Assembly (NCBI GenBank): GCA_963693315.1
Contig: OY856186.1
Span: 74,997,475-75,061,474 of the forward strand
DNA from: Diogma glabrata
Lineage: Eukaryota > Arthropoda > Insecta > Diptera > Cylindrotomidae
Length of the DNA: 64,000 nt
Direction: 5' to 3'
Shown here: piece after piece, positions 36,185-49,639 of the stretch
Layout of the letters: the number at the start of each line of letters is the position of its first letter
Position numbering within the stretch: the first letter of the stretch is position 1
Program-made: the position numbers and the translations under genes
Notes under the pieces: model-generated
What the model was told of the DNA's origin: nothing
Databases searched by the model: none
What the model saw: the letters and a program-made list of their open reading frames with translations, nothing else

Positions 36185-36457
36185 CCCCGATACCTTCGTA
36201 GAGCTGCAGAAAGTTACTATCTTAATCCTACTTATGAGAATCAGGTGGTGACCTACCCGGTACTCAGAGAGGGATTACTTCAAATGATTCGTACCCTTAC
36301 AGATGACAAAGCTGTAGACTACATCGTAGAGGTCAGAACGCTTAATAGACGACTGACTCCACCATTTTCGGAAAGGGAAATGATTAAAATTGTAAGGGAA
36401 GACATGACAATAAAATTAAGAAGCGCTACATTGGTTGCAGATGCAGCTACAATTTAA
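36185..36457 (+). pseudogene. Possible retrotransposon gag fragment
   Basis: An open stretch reads RYLRRAAESYYLNPTY, then QVVTYPVLREGLLQMI, then YIVEVRTLNRRLTPPFSERE, then MIKIVREDM. This resembles the capsid part of Ty3/gypsy gag, where a short RxLxxRL..PxSExEM segment is common. The GC content is higher than the surroundings, consistent with formerly coding DNA. It is truncated on both sides. The assignment is by feel, and another protein family is possible. Confidence 0.35.
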
Positions 36458-37394
36458 GATCTGCGGTTGTTCTGCCAGAAATTGGTACTACATTTAGGAC
36501 TCCTGGTCAACTTAGGATTAATAATGAAAACTGAACCCGATACATCGCAGCAGAAGCAATGAAAACCAAATTTCACCTCGGTTCAAATTCCGATTCAACA
36601 AAAAAGAATTTTTTTAAACCGTCTCGACCGTTTTAAACGTTATTTGAAGTTGCGATAAATTTTCAAGAAGACATGTGTCACTTCTAATAATGCCAATCTA
36701 AATTGATTCTAGGCCACATTCTTCTATTTCTTTTTGTAAAATCTTGGTATAGATCGGATTTTCATTATATAATAAATGGCTAATTTTACTCAAAAATTAG
36801 TACATTTATTGTGTTAATTGTCTGTTTAATTTCGATGCAAATGAAAATGTAAACCTAACAGAATTTGTTAAGCGTAACAGAACTTAATTAAATGAAGCTA
36901 GTGTAGATCAAAACAAAATAGATACCACTATTTGATAGTTAATTAAGCAGACCAACCTTTTAAATACCATGAGGACTACGTCAAGACTACGAATTGATTA
37001 GTTGAATGCTTCCAAAAAGATAGCCATATTTACTGCAAATTGTATTATAATGTTAACCAAAAAGGAAAAATAAAGATGCAGAATTAAAATATTGGAAAGT
37101 AGAAAAAAAATTATTGACGTTACAAAATATCACCTGCACCCATATCCTTGACACCATATCCTTATTAAAATTATCGTTTTACCATGATAGGTAGAATCCA
37201 AAGAAAATTCCTCAGTTGAGACACACCAAGCGGGTCTAAGCCCGACAACACCGTCCAAAGATGCAGCACAAAGTTGGTAAGTTTGTACAAATGAGTCAAT
37301 CGAAAGATACAAGCGGAGAAAAAAATAAATAAGGTAAGTTCTATTGTAATGAAGGACATAAATGTTGACTACCATGATCATCAACCGAAGTTCC

Positions 37395-37770
37395 ATACTT
37401 GAGAGCCCTGTCCAGTAATTGCATGTGGAACTGATGACATATATGAGTCTTAATCTCCTTATACGCACATCAGTTTCCCCACAAACAACTAAAAAAACTG
37501 CCTAATACTCTTACTGGACAGTTTCCCCAAGTATCAACGTTCAATTTCCGGTACATAGGGAGTCTTCATTTGCTATTAGGGACGATGAATACAATTAAAA
37601 AAGTAAAATTTTGTAGGAAAATTGGTAGAGTTTCTCATACCAATCAGTAGGGTTGAAGGAGAGGAAAAATAAATTAATTCCATTCCCGCAATTGTAAGTG
37701 GATCTGATGCCAGATTTGAGTCCTTAACTTCTTCTACGCAAAAAACGCATTTCTTTTCAACTACATAAAT
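37395..37770. repeat. Diverged direct repeat, two units ~270 bp apart
   Basis: Two blocks share the order GTGGA-CTGATG, TGAGTCCTTAA or TGAGTCTTAAT, and CTTCTACGCA or CCTTATACGCA. They lie at about 37,420-37,472 and 37,690-37,745. This is a diverged tandem or dispersed repeat; open frames on the minus strand over both blocks have no recognisable product. Confidence 0.4.
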
Positions 37771-39261
37771 ACTTAAAAATTTATTATGTAAAGCTTTTGT
37801 AATAATATTATATGTAAATATAATACGGTTGTTCAAATTTGCAAAAAACAGAATGGTTGCCTCTAGTTGTAGAGAAGAATATTTTCTCGTTTGACTAGAA
37901 TTGTTTAATGAGATGATATATGAAAGTGGTTGATTAGCGTTTTATATTGAAAAATATCGTGAAATTTTAAATTTTTATGCGATGAAAAGTTCAACTAAAA
38001 AAAGAAAGAAGAGATGAACAATCGAAATATAAGTAATCAGTACAATGTTCGATCGAGACATTCTGTAAATTTTAATGAAACAAAAACATCATGTAAATTC
38101 AAATCAAAAATTAATATAGTGAAATATTCATAGTATTGTTGTAATAAAAAAATTAAATTTTTTTGTCAAAGACTAGCAAACAGGCCGTTCTGCAGCAAAC
38201 AGCAAACAGGCAAATTATTTTGATCACAGATCGAATTTTTTATCAAAAAACGTGATATAGAAATATAATTTAAAAAAATGTATAGTAGATGAAATTCGTA
38301 TACTGGACGACCCAAAAAGTCGTATTCGAACCGGATAAATTTTGATCGGAATAATTTCAACATCATCAATCGTAGAATCAAGAGACGCGGTAGTGTCTTG
38401 CGCGCCATGTTTTGAAAGACACTACTAGTATATATACTGTGCACCGAATAGGTTTTAAAGGTTAAAATTTTCATTTCGAATAATTTGCATTTTTTCTACA
38501 ACTGTATTCAAAGTTATCAATAAAAGTATATCTTATTTAACTATATGTTTCTCATTAGTAAAAAAAAAGTCAGTATTCATGCTTTTTTCTGAAAGTTTAT
38601 AAAATCAAAATTTTGCTTTCCCAAACTTTTAGTAAAATTAAAATGTTTTTACAAATTTTTATACCACGTTGGTAGCATTGATATGAATGTAGTAATTTAG
38701 CATCATTTTGGCGAATTTTCAAAAACCAACCAAATGTACAGAATTGAAAAACACAAAATTATGCAAACTGAAATTTATTATCCCTCAATATTGGTAATAT
38801 TTAACAACAGTTAAAAAACTTAAACACGAACCCAGATTAGTTTGCAAACATATATGTAGTTTTTTTCGATAAAAATATTTGTTATGTTTGTATCCAGAAA
38901 ACCCATCAAATGTTTTATTAATATATTAAATGGAAGTTGGTAATTATAAAAGTATTAGAAAAAAGAATATATTTAGAATATGCTTTCAGTAAAAAGACCT
39001 ATTATTGATGTGTTAAGAAAACGATGTTGTGAAAACATGTATTTGGTCTATTATGTAAATTTGTTATCTGAGAGAACCCAACAAATGTTACATCGATAAT
39101 AAATTTTAATTTTTATTTCATTTTATTTTAGAACGTTGGTAGTTATTTTGAATTAAGTGATAAAAATAAATTGACTAAAATAATTTAGTAGGCTTTAAAA
39201 TTTTGTGTTTTTAAGCTTTATGAGATATAAAGAAAAGAATTTGAGAAAATTTTATTATTAT

Positions 39262-39330
39262 TTTAAGGGTTCCGTACTTTGATAAAATAGAACAAAACCC
39301 TTATGGTGAGGACAGTGAGTATTGATTGTT
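39262..39330 (+). repeat. Fragment of GGGTTCCGTAC-type insect repeat
   Basis: AAGGGTTCCGTACTTTGAT, then AGAACAAAACCCTTATGGTGA, resembles a repeat end that I recall as widespread in insect genomes. The same GGTTCCGT motif bounds the element at 61,873-63,700. Only the tip is present. Confidence 0.45.
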
Positions 39331-40028
39331 TATTATCCATTATTCACAACGACTTTCTCACTGAAAATGAAAATATATGTATTTACGTATATTTATGTGG
39401 TAAGATAAGGCGAAAATGACAAATATGTGCCGATTTCGAGATTGAGGTGATATATAACCGTAAAAACTGAAATTTTTTAAAACTTTCAGTCAATCATAGA
39501 CTATAAAGTTTATGGAAGACACCAATGGTACTTGGCTGAACATAATCAAGAATTTTAAAAAAAATTGTTTAATTGCGAAACACTTAATTTCACATCTTTT
39601 TTCGCACAATGTTGTTTTGTTTATTATTTATGTAGAGTAAATAACAATCGATTTAAGCTTTTATGCTATCCTCAAGAACTTTTATAAAATTGTTATGTTA
39701 ATTTTTTAAAATTATTAGTCAAAGACTATAGTTTTTATGTGTGTGTTTCCGTTGTATGTAATAATTTTATTAATTTTCGAATGCATTGCTTTAGACTTAT
39801 TTTCGAATATTTCTTTTACTTTTTCATGAGTTGTTCAAGTCATGAGTTGAGACCTGTTTACATAAAAACGATACTTTTATTTTTTAAAATATTGCACCTA
39901 GGTCCTAGATTGATAAAAAATCTAGAGTAAAGTTCTCTGTAGAAAACATTTTATATGGATAATAATAATTTGATTCTCCCATATTATATTATAACTTTAC
40001 AAAAAACAGTCAAATCGTCGCAAAAACA

Positions 40029-41124
40029 ACCAAAAGGCTGTAAAAAAGCCGCGCCATGTTTTTCTTTAGCTTGAAACTATCATTTTAACTATAACAAATT
40101 AAATTCTTGTATCTTATTCTTTACAAAAACTTCTCAAACCATAAAGCACTAGTTATAAAATTTCTTAATGGCATTTTGTTTTCTAAACATCTAGCTATAT
40201 TATATAATTTAAGTAATACTCTAGAACTACATATCATAATTCTAAAATATATAATAAATATGCACATATATTAAAATTTATTTAAGCAGAGGAAATATAA
40301 TTTATTTTTTTTTCTATAAAAAACCGCTCACTTTCACTTACATATTTCTTGAACAAAAACCTTGGCGCGATCTTTTCTCAATTAATTTAATAATGTCATT
40401 CCTAAGGTCTATTCAGACGACTGTGAAAAGCCGATGAATTCAACAGTGGACTTCTAATTATATTAATTAAGTCAGTATCATATTTTCTACAATTTTCCTG
40501 AAGTATAGTAATCTATTTGAAATTCCCATTATATTATTACGGTATGCTTAATTTTATATAAGACATGATTTGCTGTAAGAATATCTAGCAAATGGCAACT
40601 ATAACAATATAACGATGACTATGAAATAACATTATCAATAAATCTCTTTTCGTACTGAATTTTAACATTCATTGATATTCATTTAAGATTGCTATTTAAT
40701 CAATGGTTATTTCAATATAATGTTTAATATAAGTCAACCATAGTCACTATGCGGTTGGCTTTATTGTCATATTAAGAAAAGGTCGCACCAAGGTTTTTGT
40801 TCAAGAAATATGTAAGTGAAAGTGAGCGGTTTTTTATAGAAAAAAAAATAAATTATATTTCCTCTGCTTAAATAAATTTTAATATATGTGCATATTTATT
40901 ATATATTTTAGAATTATGATATGTAGTTCTAGAGTATTACTTAAATTATATAATATAGCTAGATGTTTAGAAAACAAAATGCCATTAAGAAATTTTATAA
41001 CTAGTGCTTTATGATTTGAGAAGTTTTTGTAAAGAATAAGATACAAGAATTTAATTTGTTATAGTTAAAATGATAGTTTCAAGCAAAAGAAAAACATGGC
41101 GCGGCTTTTTTACAGCCTTTTGGT
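40029..41124. mobile_element. Large foldback element, 354-bp inverted arms
   Basis: The left arm 40,029-40,382 and right arm 40,771-41,124 are inverted copies of equal length (354 bases), with only about five mismatches that I can see by hand. The tips read ACCAAAAGGCTGTAAAAAAG. The 388-base centre (40,383-40,770) has no open frame of interest. No clear target duplication flanks the tips. The near identity implies a recent origin or gene conversion between arms. It fits a non-autonomous foldback or long-TIR DNA transposon; no transposase is encoded. Confidence 0.9.
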
Positions 41125-41672
41125 AAAAGTATAGCATAGATGAAACAAAAATAACTGTGTTCCAACTAAACAATAAATCCTATCACATATAAAATATGAC
41201 ATAGATCAATATTGCATGCAGCTAGGATAGAAAAAATAAAAATAAAATAAAAGATAAACAACAAATTTGGATTAGAAATTTGCACACTCAAAAAAAAAAC
41301 TAGGTGAAACGAATAAAATTCTACATACATTCTACAATTTTTTTATAAATATACAACACACAAAAATTTTTGTAAAATTTACATTTATACAATTAATTTT
41401 GTCAGCATGAAAAAAATTATTTGTGAACACTACAAATTCTTTTACTAACTTCCAGCAAAAGATAGTAAGGTTTATAAATTAAATTATGATAATATCCGAA
41501 AAATTTTTTGGATTGATAAATATTTTGTAAAATACTCAAAACTAAAAATATTAGTTTATCAGAGATATTGTGAAATTTACGCAATTTATTTATGTGTTTT
41601 TTACAAAAATTTTAGAAAAATCACAAATAATTTTACTTGTTAACAAAAGACATTTATGGATTTAATAAAGTT

Positions 41673-42075
<403 letters not shown>

Positions 42076-42299
42076 TCCTATATGGGGACGTCGTTAATAA
42101 AAAAACATAATTTTTTGCTAACATTTGTCATATTTTATTTATTTTGTTATTTAAAGTTTATAAGTATTATTTATTTCAAAGTTACATAAAATCTTTCCAA
42201 GCGTAATCCAATAATAAAAAAAAAATAAGCTTAAAACTAAACAATAAAATTACTTTTTAGTCTTTCAATTAAGTACAACACTAAATCTTATGTACTTTT

Positions 42300-42850
42300 C
42301 TTTACCATGTAAATGTAAATATAATGTTTACCATGTAAATGTAAAATGGAAACTGTAAACTATGTAAATTCAATACAAACTTTATGGCAGACTGAACAAT
42401 ATTTTCCTTATAACTTGTTAAATTGTAATCCGAGCACAATGGGCGAGCAGATTGGAAAGGTGTTGTTTTCGAAGTCCTGCTCAACTGATACATCTTGAAT
42501 GTTAGACGAAGATAAAGTGACAATTTTACTACTCTACTAATATTTCCTAAAGAAGAATGTCTCACATTTAAAATATTATCATGCTTATTCTTTTTTAAAT
42601 GTCTTCTAAATTTATCTACATTTGAAAAAAAAATTTTGCAGCTATCAGCAACGCAACAATACTCACTGGTTCTAGAAAGAGTGTGGAAAACTTTTAAATG
42701 AGCATCAATGTCTTTTGAAACATCTGAAACAATGAAAAAGTTTTGATACCTTTTTACTTTATACTGCCCGTCACCGATTAAGTGGTTGTTGAAATTTGTG
42801 CTGGATTTGATTATTCTCTATTTATTTGAGGATATGCAGTTCGGAAACTA
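42300..42850 (-). pseudogene. C2H2 zinc-finger protein remnant
   Basis: On the minus strand an open reading runs from about 42,820: KRYQNFFIVSDVSKDIDAHL, then KVFH, the second half of one C2H2-like finger. YCCVADSCKIFF and SNVDKFRRHLKKNKHDN follow, a C-x4-C-x12-H-x5-H finger. A 9-base A/T run at about 42,625-42,633 shifts the frame inside the finger; one base less would restore it, so either a mutation or a sequencing slip is possible. The downstream frame (42,565-42,302) contains YKENIVQSAIKFVLNLHSLQ, similar to the segment after the fingers in an unnamed insect/fish zinc-finger family. No ATG, splice sites or full gene are visible, so a captured or decayed piece is likely. Confidence 0.5.
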
Positions 42851-43799
42851 CAGTTATCCTCTATTATCCAATTTCGTTCCGCCCTAGGAAAGATGCCGCC
42901 ATTATCTCTAATTCCAATGTCTCCTTAATCGGTCAGGGGCATCGTAATATCGATATATCTAAAATTTCTTACCTGTGCATAGCATATGTCTGCTAAATTT
43001 ATCATTTATCACTTCCACTATTTATCAATAATGAACCACTAAATTACCACGATTTTAAAAAAGTTCTTCGAATTTTTACTTAGACAACAACCAAATTGAA
43101 ACTGTTTAATATTTTGGTAATAACTTCAATTATGAAATTTTATAAAACGTTTGTAACAGCAAACTGTTTTTTTGTAAAAAATATGTTTGTTTCTTAAATT
43201 GCATAAGTCTATTTGTAAAGTTTAAAAAAAATCTGCAATATTCGTATTAGGTTTTACAACAAAAATTGTAGAATGTCATTTTTCTGTTAACAAAATTTTA
43301 CAAAACTTTGTATAATTAATTTTTATTTTGTTATGTATATACGATTTATGATTTAATATTAAAAAAAAGCGATATAACCTTAACAATATTTTTGTTTAAA
43401 CAATGAAAATGAATTGTGCTTAGAACTATTTATGAATTTATACGTTTTTAATCCAAATCACAAAAACTATTGGTAAGTTTACAAATGCTTTTCAGATTTA
43501 AAAAAAGGCAAATGGACAACACAAAATTTTATATAAAATGTAACATTTTTGGGTAAATTCACAAAAATATTTTGTTAGCACTTTTACAAACCAATTTTGT
43601 AAATTATACCGGTAACATTTTTTTGAGTGCAGGAACCAAACTAAAATGTGGCTGCCAATAATCCAACTATTGACATATTTCTTGATCATGCGAGCATCAT
43701 CAAATAATACTCCATAGCTAAGATTGAGGGTGCTGCCGTTGACTGAGGGTGCTACCGATTGACTTGCAACAGAGATACAGAGTAAAAGTTTTAAGCTGT

Positions 43800-44260
43800 A
43801 TATCTCAGCATGGAGTATTGTTGTCAAGTTTGGGTCTGTTTCCGTCCTAGCTTTTTTGGACTTTGTCCAAAAGCGTGCTACACGAATTGTGGGTGATCGA
43901 AACTTAACATCAAATCTTGATTCTCTACCACATCGTCGCACTGTTGCTGATCTCGTTGTTTTTTATAAATATCGTCACCAGGAGCGCTCGGACTAAATCG
44001 GATCCATCATGCCTCAACCATATTCTTTTCCCCATTTTACACGTCAATCGGCTTATGCAAACAATCAAACTGTTGAGATCACCCACTGTCATAGTGACAG
44101 CATGCAGAGAGATTTCATTGTTCGTACATCGTACAAATGGAATGATTTGCCTAAATCATAGTCTCGGCGACGTTCAATCCAAAAAATTTTAAAAAAGCGC
44201 TCATTAACACTCATTAACACAGAGTGCATGTTGTTGTGGGACTTAGGAAAAATTTTGGAC
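43800..44260 (+). mobile_element. CR1-like 3' end (third copy of the family)
   Basis: The sequence starts with ATGGAGTATTGTTGTCAAGT near 43,810, matching 14,126, and continues through the CCAAAAGCG and GAATTGTGGGTGATCGA blocks. It also contains the C-terminal coding segment that is missing at 14.3 kb (AAATGGAATGATTTGCC near 44,137 corresponds to the LWNxLP motif). It then diverges in the trailer after GTTGTTGTGGGACTTAGG. Frameshifts and stops are present. The upstream piece 43,630-43,800 is not from this family. Confidence 0.8.
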
Positions 44261-46766
44261 CACCCTGTTCTAAAAATAAAGTTATTTTGTAATTCTTCTT
44301 TGCTACTGATATTCTAAGTATGAAGTTTATGAAAAATAATCGAATTCATCGTCGGTCGTGAATTGCCATCGTTTTTTAAAAAGTCATGAAATTCAAGACT
44401 ATCAAAGTCTCAAGACTTAGTTGTGATTTTTTTTATGTCAACGTTTTTTTAACGTAGATAAACATTCCCAGTTGTCCATAGTTAAACGCGTCCAGCATTA
44501 CTTCCTGATAATGACAGGGCGTATTCTGCAAGTTAACTATAATAAAATAAAAATAATCAAATTATTAATGATAAAACGTTTCTAACCATATGTCCTCTAT
44601 TGTGATTTTCGCAAAAAAAAATATATGCCTTCCAATCCTTCAGCTTGTGAATTCTTTACAAAAATCAGGACTTTAGAACGCCACATGACGCGAGAAAAAT
44701 TCTTAGAACTGGCGCGTACATGTAAGAAAGTAAGCCGTTTGCAAGTAGTATGTGAAATCTTTAATTGAAGAAAAACTTATGACAGTAGAATATGCATTGT
44801 GTGAAAAAAATACAAACAGAACTATAAAATATGTTTATTCAACGACATAATACTATATAATAATGAATTTAAAAGCTCAGATAGCAAAACCAGGGAGGCA
44901 AGATTGAAATCTAGTTTCTCATAGAGAACTCTCACATTGTACTTTCATATTATTTATCAATCAATCCGTATGGATCCGTACTGTCTATCCTTTTACGGTT
45001 CAAGTGACAAGATGTAGAACTTTTTAAAGTGATTTTTTTTAACAAAGTCTCACATCTCTGGAATGGTTTACCGGTGTGGGTCTTTCCTCAGAACCTTAAA
45101 ATCAACGTTAATAAATTTATCAAAGAAAATTGATTAAAACTCTCGAACCCTTGTTCCCTAGTTAGCAAGGTATCTTTGAATATTCACAGACGTTAATCTA
45201 TAAATTATTCTGCTTAACATTTATTATGGCTAACTTTGAATAAAAAAATGGAAGTAAATATGATTTGTATGCTTTTTAATTCTACTTATACACTACTTTG
45301 TGGATGGAATAGTAGTTCTCTAAAGAATGTTTTGAGATGAAAAACACAATGTGAAAGGAGCATTTTTCACATCAAAACGGGAGAGTGCTCTGGATTTTTG
45401 CAATTCCACGAACTTTTTTTGCTAAAATTTTGATGGAAATTAGACAAAAGAGCCACCACAACACCATTCAAATCCAGGTCTACGTGTTCTTGCACGACAC
45501 GTGTGGAAAACGTTTGTGGAAAATAAACGGAACGTTTGTGGAAAATAAACGCCCCTGGTTTAGCCGAGCCAGTGTTGTCTTGCGATCTGTGCCGTTGATC
45601 TTGTTTTGTCATTTTCTAATTGGGTTTCTTCGACATCTTATACCTTCCAATAATAATTTGCCTTTGAGGTTATGGGTCAATATTTGCGTTGGTCGCGGGA
45701 ATCATATGGACACATTAAACACAAACAACAATTATAGACTAAAGGCTGTAAAAGCTGTAGTGGAGAGTAAGGGATAGCAGAAACAGTACAGTTTCGGTGT
45801 TGAACATCTTATGAAGAGACAATTGAATAAAGGGTCAAATTTTACAACCTAAGGATCAGCTAAGGAGGTTGAATAAGACATTGTGGCATGAAATCAGCAG
45901 GTATGCAATAAGTAGTACTTGACATTCCTCACGTATTTTTGTACTTTGGAAAATCCAACTCTAAACTAGAAAGAAAATTACCCTTTCCTTAAAACAAAGA
46001 ATCAGAAGGAGACTCAAAAGTCTTAAAAAACCAAAAAAATCAAAACAGTTATCATTCAGAGCGGTAGAGAGCAACATCGCTTAAATAGATGCAGCAAATA
46101 CTTTAAGGGTTGCAATTTTGTCGGAAAACTATCAGGAATGCGTAAAGCTAAGTTTCAGACAGGGTCGAAGAAGCTTTAGTAGACCTAATATTAAATAGCT
46201 TGGACCACAAAATCAGATTTACACCGAAACACTTTGAGGTACACTGCGATGTCGAGCAATATATCAACTGACTCGATGCAATACTACTTAAGGTTAAGAT
46301 AGGTTCACATACACTTGTGGCGAGAAAAGAAAATGGCAACTCGGACACAAGATTACGGAAAAATCTTTCGTTAGATAAAATAAAGAAAGAAGATGGCCTT
46401 TTATATTTTCGTTTTGTATGGCAAATATGCGATTACTGGATACCCAGAGTTTCCTTCCTGTAAATTTATTTTTAACAAAAATATCGACAAAAACATGCAA
46501 AACAGGCAATGGGTTAAACGTCAACATCTCGGTTAAAGGTAAGTTGCAGCACACTTCACATCTTATTTTGTCCATGTTTTGTTACAAATCTATCAAATCA
46601 AGTTAAACAAATCCAATTGCATAATTTGCATATTAATAAAAATTGTCTTTTTTATAGTAATTGAAATAAACACTATCACAATAAAACACGAAGATATACC
46701 ACTTAGATAAATTAATCATCATATGAATGTCATAAAATAACATAAAAACATCAAAAAGATAATATT
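44261..46766. other. Unassigned sequence, including a 130-codon open frame
   Basis: An open frame at 45,385-45,777 (+) is not recognised. It spans a 22-base tandem duplication (CGTTTGTGGAAAATAAACG at about 45,511-45,553) and overlaps an 81-codon minus-strand frame. Base composition around 45,370-45,800 is GC-richer than the flanks. I cannot assign a product or say which strand, if any, is coding. Confidence 0.35.
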
Positions 46767-46770
46767 TTTA

Positions 46771-47883
46771 CCTTTGTCAGGCGGCATAGGTACAATTGTA
46801 CCTTTTCCGTTTTTAAATACTAATAACTTTTCTTATAGAAGCCTGAGAGGGTTAAAGTTTTATGAGATCTCTACATTTTGTCTGCTGGATCATGCAGAAT
46901 TAATTTTAGAAAAATATCTCCAGCCTTTTCAGAGATAGGAGTTCGAGTAGGTTTTCACTATCATAACAGGTGGTAAAGGTACAGTTGTACCTTCATACCT
47001 TTTGTATGATATAATAACGGTATTATAGTTATTATATCATAGACCCGTGTATAATATAATAATATAAATATGGAGGGGCTGAAATCTCACAGCTCTGAGA
47101 TATCAAGACTTCGGTCTGGGTTAAGGATTTTGATATAGTTTTCAGCAAAAAATTTTTGAGGGGACATGGTTTTTAGTATTGATCAGCGATGTATATCATG
47201 TCGTACAAATAATTAATTTTATTTTTTCAAAAAATTGGGTAAAACATTAATAAAAATCTTTCTTTTGACAACATTCTTTTGACAAACTTAAAATGCCGTA
47301 ATTCTCAATAATAATAATAAAATTTCATGTCAAACAAATAATTAATTTTATTTTTGTCCAAAAAATTGAGTAAAAAAATAAATAAAAATACTTCTTTTGA
47401 CACACTTGACAACATTTTTTTGACAAACTTATAATGCCATAATTCTCAATAATAATAATAAAATTTCATGTCAAACAAATAATTAATTTTATTTTTTTTC
47501 CAAAAAATTGGCTAAAAAACTAAATAAAAATCTTTCTTTTGACACACTTGACAACATTTTTTTGACAAACTTATAATGCCATAATTCTCAATAATAATAA
47601 TAAAATTTCATTTCAAACAAATAATTAATTCTATTTTTTGCCAAAAAATTGGGTAAAACATAAATAGAAATCTTTCTTTTGACACACTTGACAACATTTT
47701 TTGACCAACTTATAATGCCATAATTCTTTCAAAGTATGTTCTAAATAATGCGGAAATTCTATACATTATCATTTATCGCACAGTAATTATGTCTACCGTG
47801 AAGATTTCCATATAAAATATATGAAGGAACAATTGTACCTTTGTCGCCTGTTAGCGTTGTAAAATTATGCCGCCGGACGAGGG
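46771..47883. mobile_element. piggyBac-like non-autonomous element with TTAA-type ends
   Basis: The right end, read on the minus strand, is TTAACCCTCGTCCGGCGG followed by CATA. The left end reads TTTACCTTTGTCAGGCGG followed by CATA. Eighteen of 22 positions agree, and the outer TTAA/TTTA fits the TTAA target of piggyBac transposons. Next to both ends is a palindrome, GGTACAATTGTACC, exact on the left and one-sided on the right. A variant of the tip (GCCTGAGAGGGTTAA) also occurs internally at 46,842, suggesting a nested or composite structure. The centre holds four tandem units. No transposase is encoded. Confidence 0.55.
47205..47735. repeat. Four tandem units of 129-142 bp
   Basis: Units begin with ACAAATAATTAATTTTAT at 47,205, 47,334, 47,475 and 47,617. 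Each unit includes GACACACTTGACAACATTTT (or a shortened form) and CAATAATAATAATAAAATTT. Similarity between units is high. One diverged unit in reverse orientation is found at 23,715-23,830. Confidence 0.85.
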
Positions 47884-47887
47884 TTAA

Positions 47888-49639
47888 ATTCATAATCGTT
47901 ATCTTTCATGAAACAGATGCAAACCAAGAAAGTTATAGCAAATAAAAAGGAAATTATCACTTTGACGATTTGAATTTGTGAATTAAAATAATTGCACATC
48001 AATCAAATTACTTAAATATGAGTTATATTCAAATTAATTAGTTAAATAAATTGCATTTCATCAATCTGATGAAGCGATGAATATCCTATATCAAAGGATT
48101 TGTAAGAAAGGCATTTTTATGAACAGTTTTACGTTAAGGTAAATTTAGTTTCAGAAAACGAATGGCAGATGTACCTTACCTTAATGTACTTTTTAAAACC
48201 ACCACTGTAAGTTTTATCTCTTGTTTTTATCAAATTTCCCACCACCTTCATTTGTTTTCCCAATAAAAACCAGAAAATTTATTATATAAAATTAAACTCA
48301 ACAAGTTATTTTCTGGTTTCTAAATTTTAAAATAATAATACTTCTAATTCCTATATTTGTCCTATATTTGGTCACCTAATTTGTTTTTTATATTAACAGT
48401 TCAGCTACATTATGATAAACAAATTTCATTTAATTTTATAAAATTTGTAGAAACATATAAACCAAAATATATTCTAAAACCACTACCATCTATTTTTCAA
48501 CCCAGATGTTATTTATCTTTCCTAAATATATTGGAGAAAGACCAACACGAGTGTAGGTAGGTAGGCCTAGAAGAATAGGAAGTAAAACATGTAACACACA
48601 TTTTACTATTATTCTATAATAATTTTGTTTGCAAATTAAATTAAAACGTTATATTTGTTTTATGAATTCAAATTTAATTTGGAATATGAAAAGGTTGTTG
48701 CTTTGGGGAAATAACATTATTATGAAAATTAATATTTCATCGATGATTATGGTGAAGGAGTAATATTTTAATTATCTTTTTCAATGTGGTCAGTTATTTA
48801 TTAATTAAATAATATTTTTTTTGTTTTTAGCTGTTAATGCATTTAAAATTAGTCAAAGGTGTTAAGTAATGGTTTAAAGTTAATTGATGCAAGCCTTAAA
48901 TATAGTGAGTTTGAATGAAATGCTTCCGTGTGAATCACCTTTTTTAGATGATTAGTTTGGTTTTTGTTGAACGGCATTCTTATATTCAAGAACCAATAGC
49001 TTTAAATAGTCTGATTTACAGAAAAATTTTATTCGCAAAAAGCTTTATCGTAATATATTTGGTATCCTACGTAAAGTATCAAGTGATTAACAAAATGTTA
49101 TTTTAATATATACACCAAATGTCAACGGTAGGTAGTGTGGTTTGCACCTTCATTCTGTAGAAATGCCCAACAATTAAGATATACAAACCGAAGCATTATT
49201 CATTCTTAAATTGAATTCATTTACGACCTGAAATTTGGTTTGCTAGAATGCTATTTGCTTATTACTGTCGGCATTGTTGTTTGTGGAAAATACAATAAGG
49301 AAAATGTAGTAGTTTTTTTTTTGTTTATTTAAGACATATTTTTGCACTCTTGTTTCTCATTATTTTTCAATAGGATTTCTAAGACCTAGATCCTAGACCT
49401 AAATAGGATTTCTAAAACAACAACATACGTACTAAAATGTTAATCAATGCACGTTTTTGTTGTTGATTTTAATAATTTTATTTATTTTATTTTAAATTTT
49501 TTTTTAAGAATAAATAATTAAACAATGAATTCTATTACTCAACAAAATTTAACATAGAAAATACGAAAGGAACGAACACTGATCGCTTGACTATTTAGCT
49601 CCACAACGTCTTCTGATCGTCGGTAGACCAAGGGATGGA
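47888..49639. other. AT-rich intergenic DNA, nothing recognised
   Basis: No protein motif or paired repeat was seen. A doubled phrase around AGGATTTCTAA and CTAGACCTAA lies near 49,372-49,410. Confidence 0.5.

Noticed and set aside
39739..39930. 63-codon open frame with a hydrophobic stretch
   Set aside because: Phe/Leu-rich translation of T-rich DNA, with no family motif or splice context.
43498..43941. 147-codon minus-strand frame as a gene
   Set aside because: It spans the junction between the putative element end at 43,629, unassigned DNA and the reverse strand of the CR1-like copy, so it is a chance fusion of unrelated sequences.
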